DNA of 35,874 bases from Clostridiales bacterium DTU070 (GTDB lineage Bacteria; Bacillota; Clostridia; DSM-8532), in NCBI GenBank assembly GCA_001513105.1, contig LFSH01000078.1, forward strand, positions 1 through 35,874, read 5' to 3'. Below the pieces are notes generated by a model. It had not been told where the DNA came from. It saw only the letters and a program-made list of their open reading frames with translations, and did no database searches. The position numbers and the translations under genes were made by a program. Shown one piece after another: positions 25,715-33,100 of this stretch (its first letter is position 1; each line of letters begins with the position of its first letter).

Positions 25715-26632
25715 TCACCGGAATTCAGGATAAATGTTATATTTCCATACCCTGCCCGAGGGATGATAGGACTGTTTTGCCTTTCTTAAGCCTTCAATCC
25801 CCATATCCTCCTCGCGGTTGATATATTTCGTGTCCGAAAAGGCCCTTTCGGCAAACTCCCTGTTAATGACTGCATAAATGCCATGGATATCGGCATTTCC
25901 TTTTTCAATGTGAATTACCGCAGTATCGTTGTTCAGCATTTCACCTATAGTGAAAGCCTCGAATCTTCCGTTAACTTTTATAAGTGCACCTTTTAACCCG
26001 GGTATTTCATCCCAGTGCTCAAGCAGCTGGGAACACGCCCATTTTTCGCACTCCTCGGGGACATCGCAGTTACAGCGGTCATTGCCATTGCACCATTCGT
26101 CAAAAATCCTTTCGCATTCGGAAAAGTATTCTTTGCTCAGTTCCACGTACTCAAAACCGCCGTATTCACGCAGGAACCTGTTAATATGATTCCGTTTGGC
26201 GCTAAGTTTTTTCCCTGCAAGGGTTATCAGGCTTTCTGTATCATAAATATAATCAGAAATTGCTTCTATTTTCTTTGCCGTGATTTTTACGTCCAAATGA
26301 TTTTTGAAATTGTCAAGCATGCGCTCCTCGACACGTCCAAAAAACAGTTTCCAGCCCTGGGAATCAAAGTATTCTTTCAGCTTGTAAACAGTATCTTTGA
26401 ATTCTTCGGGATTAAAGGCACCCAAGGGTATCGGGCAAAAGGCAAAGGGTTTGTATTTTCTTGGATTTGCCGCCATGCAGAGCATATTGTTTATAATGCT
26501 GAACCGGGTATTATAGTTTTTGCGCCACATGAACATGTTTGCGAATGACATTTCCGAAGCACGGGAGCCAATGTTGCGAAAAGTCTTCTGAAATATGTCA
26601 ATATCAGTAATTTCAATCTCTTTCCAACTCAT
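25715..26632 (-). CDS. DUF2156-type GNAT-fold protein
   Basis: Predicted 305-residue protein resembling the DUF2156 family, related to the C-terminal acyl/aminoacyl-transferase domain of phosphatidylglycerol lysyltransferase (MprF). It has no membrane helices. Seen are SEMSFANMFMWRKNY near residues 26-40, KKLSAKRNHINRFLREYGGFEY near 140-160 (a typical KxxxxRxxxNRF segment), and INREEDMGIEGLRKAKQSYHPSGRVWKYNI at the end. Soluble members possibly move an acyl or aminoacyl group, but the substrate is unknown. A Cys-rich patch (NDRCNCDVPEECEKWAC, near 185-200) is notable. It sits alone, upstream of the pur promoter. Confidence 0.75.
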   Translation of the reverse strand: MSWKEIEITDIDIFQKTFRNIGSRASEMSFANMFMWRKNYNTRFSIINNMLCMAANPRKYKPFAFCPIPLGAFNPEEFKDTVYKLKEYFDSQGWKLFFGRVEERMLDNFKNHLDVKITAKKIEAISDYIYDTESLITLAGKKLSAKRNHINRFLREYGGFEYVELSKEYFSECERIFDEWCNGNDRCNCDVPEECEKWACSQLLEHWDEIPGLKGALIKVNGRFEAFTIGEMLNNDTAVIHIEKGNADIHGIYAVINREFAERAFSDTKYINREEDMGIEGLRKAKQSYHPSGRVWKYNIYPEFR

Positions 26633-26741
26633 AAACTGTCCTGTTCAACCAGGAATAAACACCTCTCATCTGTTGTTTTTTATAATACAGCAATTTATAT
26701 GTATATAACAGATCATAATGAATACAGTATATTAAGCCTGA

Positions 26742-27824
26742 TCAGTCTCCAAAGGAAACTCCCATATACCTGGCTATCTGCACCATTTCGCCGTCTGTCG
26801 AAACTGTTCTTACCCTTCCTGCCACCTCTTTTATCGGTATGGACTTAATCTGCTCGTGATCAACACATACCATCCTGTTAAACTCGCCTTTTGCAACAAT
26901 ATTTACTGCTGAAACGCCCAGCCTTGTGGCAAGGATCCTGTCGAAGGACGACGGTTCTCCGCCTCTCTGCAGATAACCCAAAACTGTTATACGGTTTTCA
27001 AGGGATGTCAGTCTCTTCAGTTCTCCGGCAAGATATGCACTTGTTCCGGCGAATAACAATGAATTGTCATTACCGGCAACATTGCTTGCAGGTTCACTGT
27101 CCTTCGGTCTTGCACCTTCAGACATAACAATTATACTGAAACTTTTTCCGGCATTTCTGCGCTGGAAAATCGCCCTTGCCACCTTGTTAATATCATATGG
27201 AATTTCGGGAATCAGTATAACATCCGCACCGCCTGCTATTCCGGCTTCAAGTGCAACCCATCCGGACAACCTGCCCATAACCTCAAGGATCATTATCCTG
27301 TGATGGGACTCAGCCGTGGAATGCAGTTTGTCAATTGCATGGGTTGCGGTATCAACGGCTGTCATGAAACCAAATGACATATCCGTTCCGTAGATGTCAT
27401 TCTCAATAGTCTTGGGTATTGCAACCACAGGAATTCCCTTTTCCTCCACCAGCCTGTTTGCATAACTGATTGTTGCGTCGCCGCCGATTACTACAAGACA
27501 ATCAATGTCGTGCATTCTTAGACTCTCAACAATCCTGTCGCTCATATCACAGGCCGTTTTTTCACCGTCCCTGTCCACAGTAACGGCAAACGGGTTATAC
27601 CTGTTGGTAGTGCCCAGAATGGTTCCGCCCTTATCAAGAATTCCTGATACGTCGCTTAACTTCATTCTTAAAAACCGGTTTTCGACAAGTCCGCGATAAC
27701 CGTCTCTGAATCCTATAACCTCATATCCGTAATTATTTATTGCTGTTTTTACAACCGCCCGAATGGCAGTGTTCAGGCCGGGGCAGTCCCCACCGCTTGT
27801 CATGACCCCTATACGCTTTACCAT
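26742..27824 (-). CDS. pfkA: 6-phosphofructokinase family protein, unusual active site
   Basis: Predicted 360-residue member of the PFK family, phosphorylating fructose 6-phosphate in glycolysis. The start is an ATG at 27824 with AAGGAGG 7 bases before. The frame opens further to 27851. MTSGGDCPGLNTAIRA, ILGTTNRYN, MGRLSGWVALEAGIAGGADVILIPEIP and YLQRGGEPSSFDR are all family-typical. Two active-site motifs differ. GGDG of ATP enzymes (GGDD in PPi enzymes) is GGDA at 114-117. The catalytic TIDND is TIEND, with Glu141 (codon GAG) replacing the Asp that acts as base. PKT before it is typical of the PPi/group III branch. Phosphate donor and activity are therefore uncertain. Confidence 0.86.
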   Translation of the reverse strand: MVKRIGVMTSGGDCPGLNTAIRAVVKTAINNYGYEVIGFRDGYRGLVENRFLRMKLSDVSGILDKGGTILGTTNRYNPFAVTVDRDGEKTACDMSDRIVESLRMHDIDCLVVIGGDATISYANRLVEEKGIPVVAIPKTIENDIYGTDMSFGFMTAVDTATHAIDKLHSTAESHHRIMILEVMGRLSGWVALEAGIAGGADVILIPEIPYDINKVARAIFQRRNAGKSFSIIVMSEGARPKDSEPASNVAGNDNSLLFAGTSAYLAGELKRLTSLENRITVLGYLQRGGEPSSFDRILATRLGVSAVNIVAKGEFNRMVCVDHEQIKSIPIKEVAGRVRTVSTDGEMVQIARYMGVSFGD

Positions 27825-27890
27825 AAGTAACCTCCTTGAATTAGCATACATTGATATATTTACCCGCGATAAACCGAAAATAATCCTTCT

Positions 27891-28385
27891 TTACTCGATT
27901 TTTGCCGGAATATGGCCTGCCGGCTCAAGGTTGAAAAAATTCTTCTGCCTGAAAAACTCGTAAGTTATTATAGCGACAGAATTCGATAAGTTCAGGGAAC
28001 GTATCGCGTGGCGCATCGGAATACGAATGCATGAATCATAATTCTCAATCAGCAGGCTCTCAGGCAATCCCCTTGTTTCCTTTCCAAATACAAAAAAGCA
28101 TTCATCAGGATAGGCTATATCCGAATAAACAAGACTTCCTTTTGTTGATACATAAAAAAAGGGTATGTCCGTGTATTTGTTTCTTAAGGATTCAAAATTT
28201 TTATGATAATGGATTTCCACGCTGCTCCAGTAATCAAGACCAGCTCTTTTCAAATATTTATCCGACACTGAAAATCCCAAAGGTTCCACAAGATGAAGCA
28301 CTGCCCCGACGGCAGCGCATGTCCGGGCGATATTCCCGGTGTTCTGAGGTATTTCGGGTTCGACAAGTGCAATATGCAGCTGCAT
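27891..28385 (-). CDS. trmL: tRNA (cytidine/uridine-34 2'-O)-methyltransferase
   Basis: Predicted 164-residue SPOUT methyltransferase that methylates the wobble ribose of some leucine tRNAs. Signatures ALVEPEIPQNTGNIARTCAA at residues 6-25, FFVFGKETRGLP near 96-107, and RIPMRHAIRSLNLSNSVAI near 121-139 form the trefoil-knot SAM site. Length is normal for the family. It lies 86 bases after cheX and 66 before the PFK gene on the same strand. Confidence 0.93.
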   Translation of the reverse strand: MQLHIALVEPEIPQNTGNIARTCAAVGAVLHLVEPLGFSVSDKYLKRAGLDYWSSVEIHYHKNFESLRNKYTDIPFFYVSTKGSLVYSDIAYPDECFFVFGKETRGLPESLLIENYDSCIRIPMRHAIRSLNLSNSVAIITYEFFRQKNFFNLEPAGHIPAKIE

Positions 28386-28471
28386 AAAAAAAACACACCT
28401 CGGTTCTTAATTGGCGTACACTCAAAAAGATGGCTTAATGCCACCCTTCCTTAGTATTTTCTTTATTTTCT

Positions 28472-28933
28472 TCACTCTATGAAAACATTTATATCCACAT
28501 TCCTGCTGTCACCCAAATCCAGCGGCACACAGATGGTATTCATCGTTGATTGCGCATCATCGGTATTTTCTCCAACATGAAGAGACGGGGGAGTTATTTC
28601 AACGCTGATTCCCCGTGTAGACAGTATGGTGGCAGTATTGCCTATTATCATATTTCCCAGCTCCGATATCGCACTCTTTGCCATGTCGTCAAGACTGTCA
28701 ACAGGCAAACCGCCCATCATGTTTGATGCGATAGACTTAGCTGTATCAGTGCTTAAGGAAATAACAACCTGTCCCCGTATTTTTCCTGTTAAGCCAACAG
28801 TAACAGCCACTGAATTACTTTCATATAACTTTTCCTTTAAATATACCTTTTTCAGGCTTGGCTTAACTCCGACAACCATTTGAAATACCTGCTGGCTTGC
28901 TTCAATAAACGGATTTATATAATCTACATTCAT
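28472..28933 (-). CDS. cheX: CheX-like CheY-phosphate phosphatase
   Basis: Predicted 153-residue protein of the CheC/CheX/FliY family. The single active-site helix SAISELGNMIIGNTA (near 87-101) carries the E-x2-N signature used to dephosphorylate CheY. The preceding VSLSTDTAKSIASNMMGG and the length fit CheX rather than the two-site CheC. It would adjust flagellar switching or another two-component output. No chemotaxis or flagellar gene is next to it, so an orphan role is possible. AGGAGA lies 7 bases before the ATG. Confidence 0.88.
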   Translation of the reverse strand: MNVDYINPFIEASQQVFQMVVGVKPSLKKVYLKEKLYESNSVAVTVGLTGKIRGQVVISLSTDTAKSIASNMMGGLPVDSLDDMAKSAISELGNMIIGNTATILSTRGISVEITPPSLHVGENTDDAQSTMNTICVPLDLGDSRNVDINVFIE

Positions 28934-29001
28934 AAAAGTCTCCTATGAGGGTCCAATAACCTTTACATGTAATATATTCAGCATATTTCAGTACAGTATA
29001 T

Positions 29002-29029
29002 ATTCTACCATATTATCGAATATCGTCAA
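29002..29029 (-). promoter_or_regulatory. Promoter of cheX
   Basis: TTGACG (29024-29029) and TAGAAT (29002-29007) are 16 bases apart on the minus strand with TGG before the -10. The spacer holds an ATATT/AATAT inverted repeat, a possible operator. Confidence 0.65.
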
Positions 29030-29057
29030 ATTTTATCCCTTTTTCTGGTAACTAAAC

Positions 29058-29087
29058 AAGGGGACGGTATTCTTTTACCGTCCCCTT
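29058..29087. terminator. Hairpin after tRNA-Asn, GGGGACGG type
   Basis: A perfect 12-bp stem AAGGGGACGGTA/TACCGTCCCCTT with a 6-base loop lies 10 bases after the tRNA 3' end. The tails are CCCCTTTACTTT (plus) and CCCCTTGTTT (minus). The stem sequence matches the dispersed repeat at 35566-35634. Confidence 0.72.
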
Positions 29088-29097
29088 TACTTTAATC

Positions 29098-29173
29098 TGG
29101 CTCCTCAAGTTGGACTCGAACCAACGACCCTGCGGTTAACAGCCGCATGCTCTACCGACTGAGCTATTGAGGA
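29098..29173 (-). tRNA. tRNA-Asn (anticodon GTT)
   Basis: A 76-base cloverleaf including an encoded CCA. The acceptor stem is TCCTCAA/TTGAGGA with discriminator G, the D-arm begins AGCTCAGTCGGTAGAGC, the anticodon loop is CTGTTAA with anticodon GTT, and the T-arm is GTTGGTTCGAGTCCAAC. It is a single gene with its own strong promoter and a hairpin behind it. Confidence 0.97.
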
Positions 29174-29197
29174 ACGTCAAAAATCAGCGCAAGTTAT

Positions 29198-29226
29198 ATT
29201 ATACTGATCAAACCATAATTGGTCAA
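29198..29226 (-). promoter_or_regulatory. Promoter of tRNA-Asn
   Basis: TTGACC (29221-29226) and TATAAT (29198-29203) are 17 bases apart on the minus strand, 24 bases upstream of the tRNA. Confidence 0.85.
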
Positions 29227-29240
29227 GAGGAAATTTTACG

Positions 29241-29268
29241 GCCGGGCTATTATTTGTTTAAGCCCGGC
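29241..29268 (-). terminator. Terminator-like hairpin after paaK
   Basis: GCCGGGCT/AGCCCGGC (29241-29248 with 29261-29268) forms a perfect 8-bp stem 31 bases after the paaK stop. The U-tract is poor (CGTAAAATTT), so leakage toward the tRNA promoter 15 bases on is possible. Confidence 0.6.
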
Positions 29269-29298
29269 AAATTTGTAATATTCACAGGCTTTAAACCC

Positions 29299-30603
29299 TT
29301 ATTTTACTCTCTTGTCTATAACTCTTTTTGCCTTTCCTTCGCTTCTTTGTATGCTTTTAGGTTCAACAAGCCTTACCCTGCACGTTAAGCCGAGAGTGCT
29401 TTCAATGTTGTTGCGTATTTTCTGCTCGGTTTTTTCAATCTGTCTTACCTGGTCTGAAAACATTTCGGGTGTCATTTCAACCTGAACTTCAAGGCTGTCA
29501 AGTGTTCCGACCCTGTCAACGACAAGCTGGTAATGCGGGGATGTAAGGCCGAGTTCAAGAAGCACGCTTTCGATCTGGGACGGGTAAACATTTACTCCAC
29601 GGATAATAAGCATATCGTCGCTGCGCCCGGTAATTTTACTCATGCGAAGCTGCGTCCTTCCGCATTCGCATTTTTCGGGGTAAAGCCTGCATATATCACG
29701 AGTGCGGTAGCGGATCAGAGGCAGCGCTTCTTTTGTAATACACGTAAACACGAGTTCGCCTTCCGCCCCTATAGGCAGTACTTCTTCCGTTTCGGGATCA
29801 ATAATTTCGGCGATAAAATGATCCTCCTGTATATGAAGGCCGTCCTGATGCTCACATTCTATTGAAACACCCGGCCCGATAACTTCAGACAGGCCGTATA
29901 TGTCAATAGCCATAATCCCCATCTGGGCTTCAATTTCCTTGCGCATTTCCTCGGTCCATGGTTCGGCGCCGAATACGCCGGCTTTTAAAGACAGATCCTT
30001 TTTCGGGTCTATTCCCATCTCCATCATTGTTTCGGCCAGATACAGAGCGTATGATGGTGTGCAGGTTAATATCGTCGAACCGAAATCCTGCATGATTTCA
30101 ATCTGTCTTTTAGTATTTCCACCGGATACCGGAATAACCGTCGCTCCAATTTTCTCAGCCCCGTAATGCACGCCGAGGCCTCCGGTGAATAACCCATAAC
30201 CGTATGCTACGTGAACAAACGATGTTGTATCGGTTCCGGCCGCGGATAAACACCGGGCCATAAGTTCCGCCCACATTTCAATGTCGTTCGCGGTATATCC
30301 TACAACCGTTCTTTTACCGGTGGTGCCTGTCGACGCGTGAATGCGTATGACTTCTTCCATAGGTACCGCAAAAAGGCCGTATGGATAAGTGTCCCTCAAG
30401 TCCTGCTTATAAGTAAACGGGAGATTTTGAATATCTTTTACAGACTTAATGTCGTCCGGTTTTATTCCGCTTTCTATCATCTTCTGCCTGTAATGCGGAA
30501 CATTTTCGTAAACCCTCCGCACCGTATTACGCAGCCTTTCCCCCTGCAATATTTCAAGCTGTTCCCTGTCCATGCATTCATATTCGGGATTCCATATACC
30601 CAT
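29299..30603 (-). CDS. paaK: Phenylacetate-CoA ligase family protein
   Basis: Predicted 434-residue adenylate-forming enzyme that activates an aryl acetate (phenylacetate, indoleacetate or similar) to its CoA thioester. The core motif [16 protein letters not shown] (near 86-101) is the ATP/AMP loop. [15 protein letters not shown] near 235-249, RYRTRDI near 304, and [20 protein letters not shown] near 327-346 are typical of PaaK. GGAGG sits 8 bases before the ATG at 30603. An in-frame GTG at 30618 overlaps that site and is rejected. It follows iorB by 24 bases, the usual iorAB-paaK arrangement in anaerobes. Confidence 0.93.
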   Translation of the reverse strand: MGIWNPEYECMDREQLEILQGERLRNTVRRVYENVPHYRQKMIESGIKPDDIKSVKDIQNLPFTYKQDLRDTYPYGLFAVPMEEVIRIHASTGTTGKRTVVGYTANDIEMWAELMARCLSAAGTDTTSFVHVAYGYGLFTGGLGVHYGAEKIGATVIPVSGGNTKRQIEIMQDFGSTILTCTPSYALYLAETMMEMGIDPKKDLSLKAGVFGAEPWTEEMRKEIEAQMGIMAIDIYGLSEVIGPGVSIECEHQDGLHIQEDHFIAEIIDPETEEVLPIGAEGELVFTCITKEALPLIRYRTRDICRLYPEKCECGRTQLRMSKITGRSDDMLIIRGVNVYPSQIESVLLELGLTSPHYQLVVDRVGTLDSLEVQVEMTPEMFSDQVRQIEKTEQKIRNNIESTLGLTCRVRLVEPKSIQRSEGKAKRVIDKRVK

Positions 30604-30627
30604 TGCCTGTTCCTCCACTTCAAAAAA

Positions 30628-31200
30628 TTATAGGTGATACCCTTTGTCAAAAGCTTTAATGTTAAGCTCGACGAACTTTTCCTTTACTGTTTCCCTTATA
30701 GCCTCATGCCATGTCTTAACGGGAATATCGGTGTTTTTCGCCATAAGGCCAAGCATAACTATATTTAAAACCTTTATATTGCCAAGTTCCTTTGCGGCAT
30801 CAAGCGCCTTCACCGGTATAACATTCTTAAAATTTGCCGACAGTTTCTCGATAATGCCTTCGGGATATTTTACGCTGCCGATTATAACGGGCATCGGATC
30901 TATTTGCTGATCGTTCACTATTATGGTACCGTCTTTTTTGGTGTAATCAATCCAGCGCAGTGCTTCGAGTTTTTCAAAGCACAGCAGGATATCGGCTCCG
31001 CCCTTTTCAATCACGGGTGAATCTACATTTTCGCCGATCCTGACATATGTTACAACGCTTCCGCCGCGCTGCGCCATTCCATGGACTTCCGACATTTTTA
31101 CGTCATAACCCGCTTTCATTGCCGCCGCCCCGAGCACCTGGCTCGTTAACAGCGTACCCTGTCCTCCGACCCCGGCAATTAATATCGATACATTACGCAT
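30628..31200 (-). CDS. iorB: Indolepyruvate:ferredoxin oxidoreductase, beta subunit
   Basis: Predicted 190-residue gamma-type domain subunit, partner of IorA. It begins MRNVSILIAGVGGQGTLLTSQVLG, the typical glycine-rich motif, then KMSEVHGMAQRGGSVVTYVRIG. The complex oxidatively decarboxylates indolepyruvate or other aryl pyruvates to the acyl-CoA with reduction of ferredoxin. Its ATG at 31200 overlaps the 3' end of iorA by 8 bases, with AGGTGA 6 bases upstream, so the two are coupled. The open frame back to 31221 is an extension inside iorA. Confidence 0.94.
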   Translation of the reverse strand: MRNVSILIAGVGGQGTLLTSQVLGAAAMKAGYDVKMSEVHGMAQRGGSVVTYVRIGENVDSPVIEKGGADILLCFEKLEALRWIDYTKKDGTIIVNDQQIDPMPVIIGSVKYPEGIIEKLSANFKNVIPVKALDAAKELGNIKVLNIVMLGLMAKNTDIPVKTWHEAIRETVKEKFVELNIKAFDKGYHL

Positions 31201-32938
31201 TGCTGTCACCTGCCTTTTCAAACGCGTTGAATTTACATACGTTTATGCAAAGATCGCATCCTACGCACAACGCGTCATTTATTTTTATTTCCTCGCCGGT
31301 GTCCACGATTGCGGGGCAGCCCAAACGCATGCACACCTTGCAGTATCTGCACAAATCGGTATTTACGCGGACCGAACCGCCGTACTTAACCGACTTCAGA
31401 AGCGCGCACGGTCTTTGAGCTATTATCACCGATGGCTCATTCACGCCTGTTTCTTCCCTGACAGCCCTGTCAAACTCATCCAAATCGTAAGGATCGCATA
31501 CTCTTACCCTTTCAATACCGATCGCATGGCACAGTTTTACCAGATCAACCTGCCGTGTCGTTTCCCCTTTCAGTGTTTTCCCCGTGCACGGGTTATCCTG
31601 GTGCCCGGTCATTCCGGTAGTTGTGTTGTCAACGATTATAACCGTCGAAGTTCCTTTATTGTATACTATGTCAATAAGGCCTGTTATGCCCGAATGAATG
31701 AAAGTTGAATCTCCTATCACCGCAACGGTTTTGCGCGCAAATTCGCTGCCGCGCGCTTTTTCAATGCCATGCGCCATCCCTATGCTTGCGCCCATGCAAA
31801 CACATGTGTCCATCGACTCCAAAGGAGGAAGCGCTCCCAATGTATAGCAGCCTATGTCGCCGAGCACGGTTAGCCTGTTCTTTTTCAGCGTATAAAACAC
31901 TCCGCGGTGCGGGCATCCGGGACAAAGCACGGGAGGCCTTGCAGGTACGTCATCCTGCTTTTCTTTGCCGCTTATGCTGTCCGTTCCGAGTAATTTCTCA
32001 CGGATTAAAGCGGCGCTGTATTCACCGACAACCGGCAGTTTTTCCTTGCCGATGCAGCTTATACCGATTTTTTTCAGGAAGGTTTCGATAAACGGATCAA
32101 GCTCTTCGATAACGTACAGTGTTTTTACGCGCGACGCGAATTCCTTTATCAGGTTTTCCGGAAACGGGTAAACCATTCCAAGCTTCAAATATGACGCGTC
32201 ACCAAAAGCTTCCCTGGAATATTGATATGAAATTCCGCTTGTAATAACCCCTATATCGGTATTGCCCCATATAATTTTATTAAGTTCGGTCTCTTCGGCG
32301 TAAAGGGCAAGCTTTTTCATGCGCTCTTCTACCTCAACATGCCGTTTTCTTGCCATTGCGGGCATCATGACGTTCTTTCCGAAATCCTTTTTATATGGTT
32401 TAAGCGGTATTATTTCCCTGTCGTCCAATTCAACAATACTGCTTGAATGCGAAATGCGCGTCGTAAGCCTTAAGATAACCGGCGTATCAAACTGTTCGCT
32501 CATCTCAAGCGCTTTTTTAATATAGTCCTTGCATTCCTGGCTGTCGGAAGGCTCAAGCATTGGAACCTTCGCCGCGAGCGCATAGTTTCTGCTGTCCTGT
32601 TCATTCTGCGAACTGTGCATGCCCGGATCATCGGCGACGCAAATAACGAGCCCGCCATTAACACCGGTGTATGAAGCGGTAAAAAGCGGATCGGCTGCAA
32701 CATTCAGCCCTACGTGTTTCATCGCGCAAACCGCTCTTGCTCCTCCGAAAGACGCGCCTATTGTGACTTCGAGCGCGACTTTCTCGTTCGGCGCCCATTC
32801 TGCGTAAATATCATCATATTTTGCGATATATTCGGTAATTTCGGTACTTGGAGTACCGGGATATGCTGAAGCGACTGTTACCCCTGCTTCATAAGCCCCC
32901 CTTGCGACGGCTTCATTGCCAAGCATAAGTTTTTTCAT
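31193..32938 (-). CDS. iorA: Indolepyruvate:ferredoxin oxidoreductase, alpha subunit
   Basis: Predicted 581-residue subunit holding the thiamine diphosphate site and ferredoxin-type clusters. The N-terminal half is the pyrimidine-binding domain (YPGTPSTEITEYIAKY near 25-40). GDIGCYTLGALPPLESMDTCVCMGASIG near 355-382 and GDSTFIHSGITGLIDIVYN near 402-420 bind ThDP and magnesium. The C-terminus has two 4Fe-4S motifs, CRYCKVCMRLGCP and CVGCDLCINVCK, the last followed by Lys instead of the usual Pro. It is the first gene of the iorA-iorB-paaK operon for aromatic amino acid breakdown. GAGGAGA precedes the ATG. Confidence 0.95.
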   Translation of the reverse strand: MKKLMLGNEAVARGAYEAGVTVASAYPGTPSTEITEYIAKYDDIYAEWAPNEKVALEVTIGASFGGARAVCAMKHVGLNVAADPLFTASYTGVNGGLVICVADDPGMHSSQNEQDSRNYALAAKVPMLEPSDSQECKDYIKKALEMSEQFDTPVILRLTTRISHSSSIVELDDREIIPLKPYKKDFGKNVMMPAMARKRHVEVEERMKKLALYAEETELNKIIWGNTDIGVITSGISYQYSREAFGDASYLKLGMVYPFPENLIKEFASRVKTLYVIEELDPFIETFLKKIGISCIGKEKLPVVGEYSAALIREKLLGTDSISGKEKQDDVPARPPVLCPGCPHRGVFYTLKKNRLTVLGDIGCYTLGALPPLESMDTCVCMGASIGMAHGIEKARGSEFARKTVAVIGDSTFIHSGITGLIDIVYNKGTSTVIIVDNTTTGMTGHQDNPCTGKTLKGETTRQVDLVKLCHAIGIERVRVCDPYDLDEFDRAVREETGVNEPSVIIAQRPCALLKSVKYGGSVRVNTDLCRYCKVCMRLGCPAIVDTGEEIKINDALCVGCDLCINVCKFNAFEKAGDSNA

Positions 32939-33059
32939 GCTTATGTCTCCTCACTATTGTACAAGCCCAAAGCAATCTATTGCCAGGACTTTTTTTTGTA
33001 ATTTTAAATGCCAAACCATTTTAAAAGCTTTCACCCGTTTTCAGGGTTTATTGAATAAT

Positions 33060-33087
33060 ATTATACACGATTGAGCATGTATGTAAA
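33060..33087 (-). promoter_or_regulatory. Promoter of iorA-iorB-paaK
   Basis: TTTACA (33082-33087) and TATAAT (33060-33065) are 16 bases apart on the minus strand, leaving a leader of about 115 bases with no obvious regulatory fold. Confidence 0.7.
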
Positions 33088-33100
33088 TAGAATATGGGGA

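Noticed and set aside
26015-26548. 177-residue plus-strand frame inside the DUF2156 gene
   Set aside because: No start signal or recognisable domain; the opposite strand has a coherent protein.
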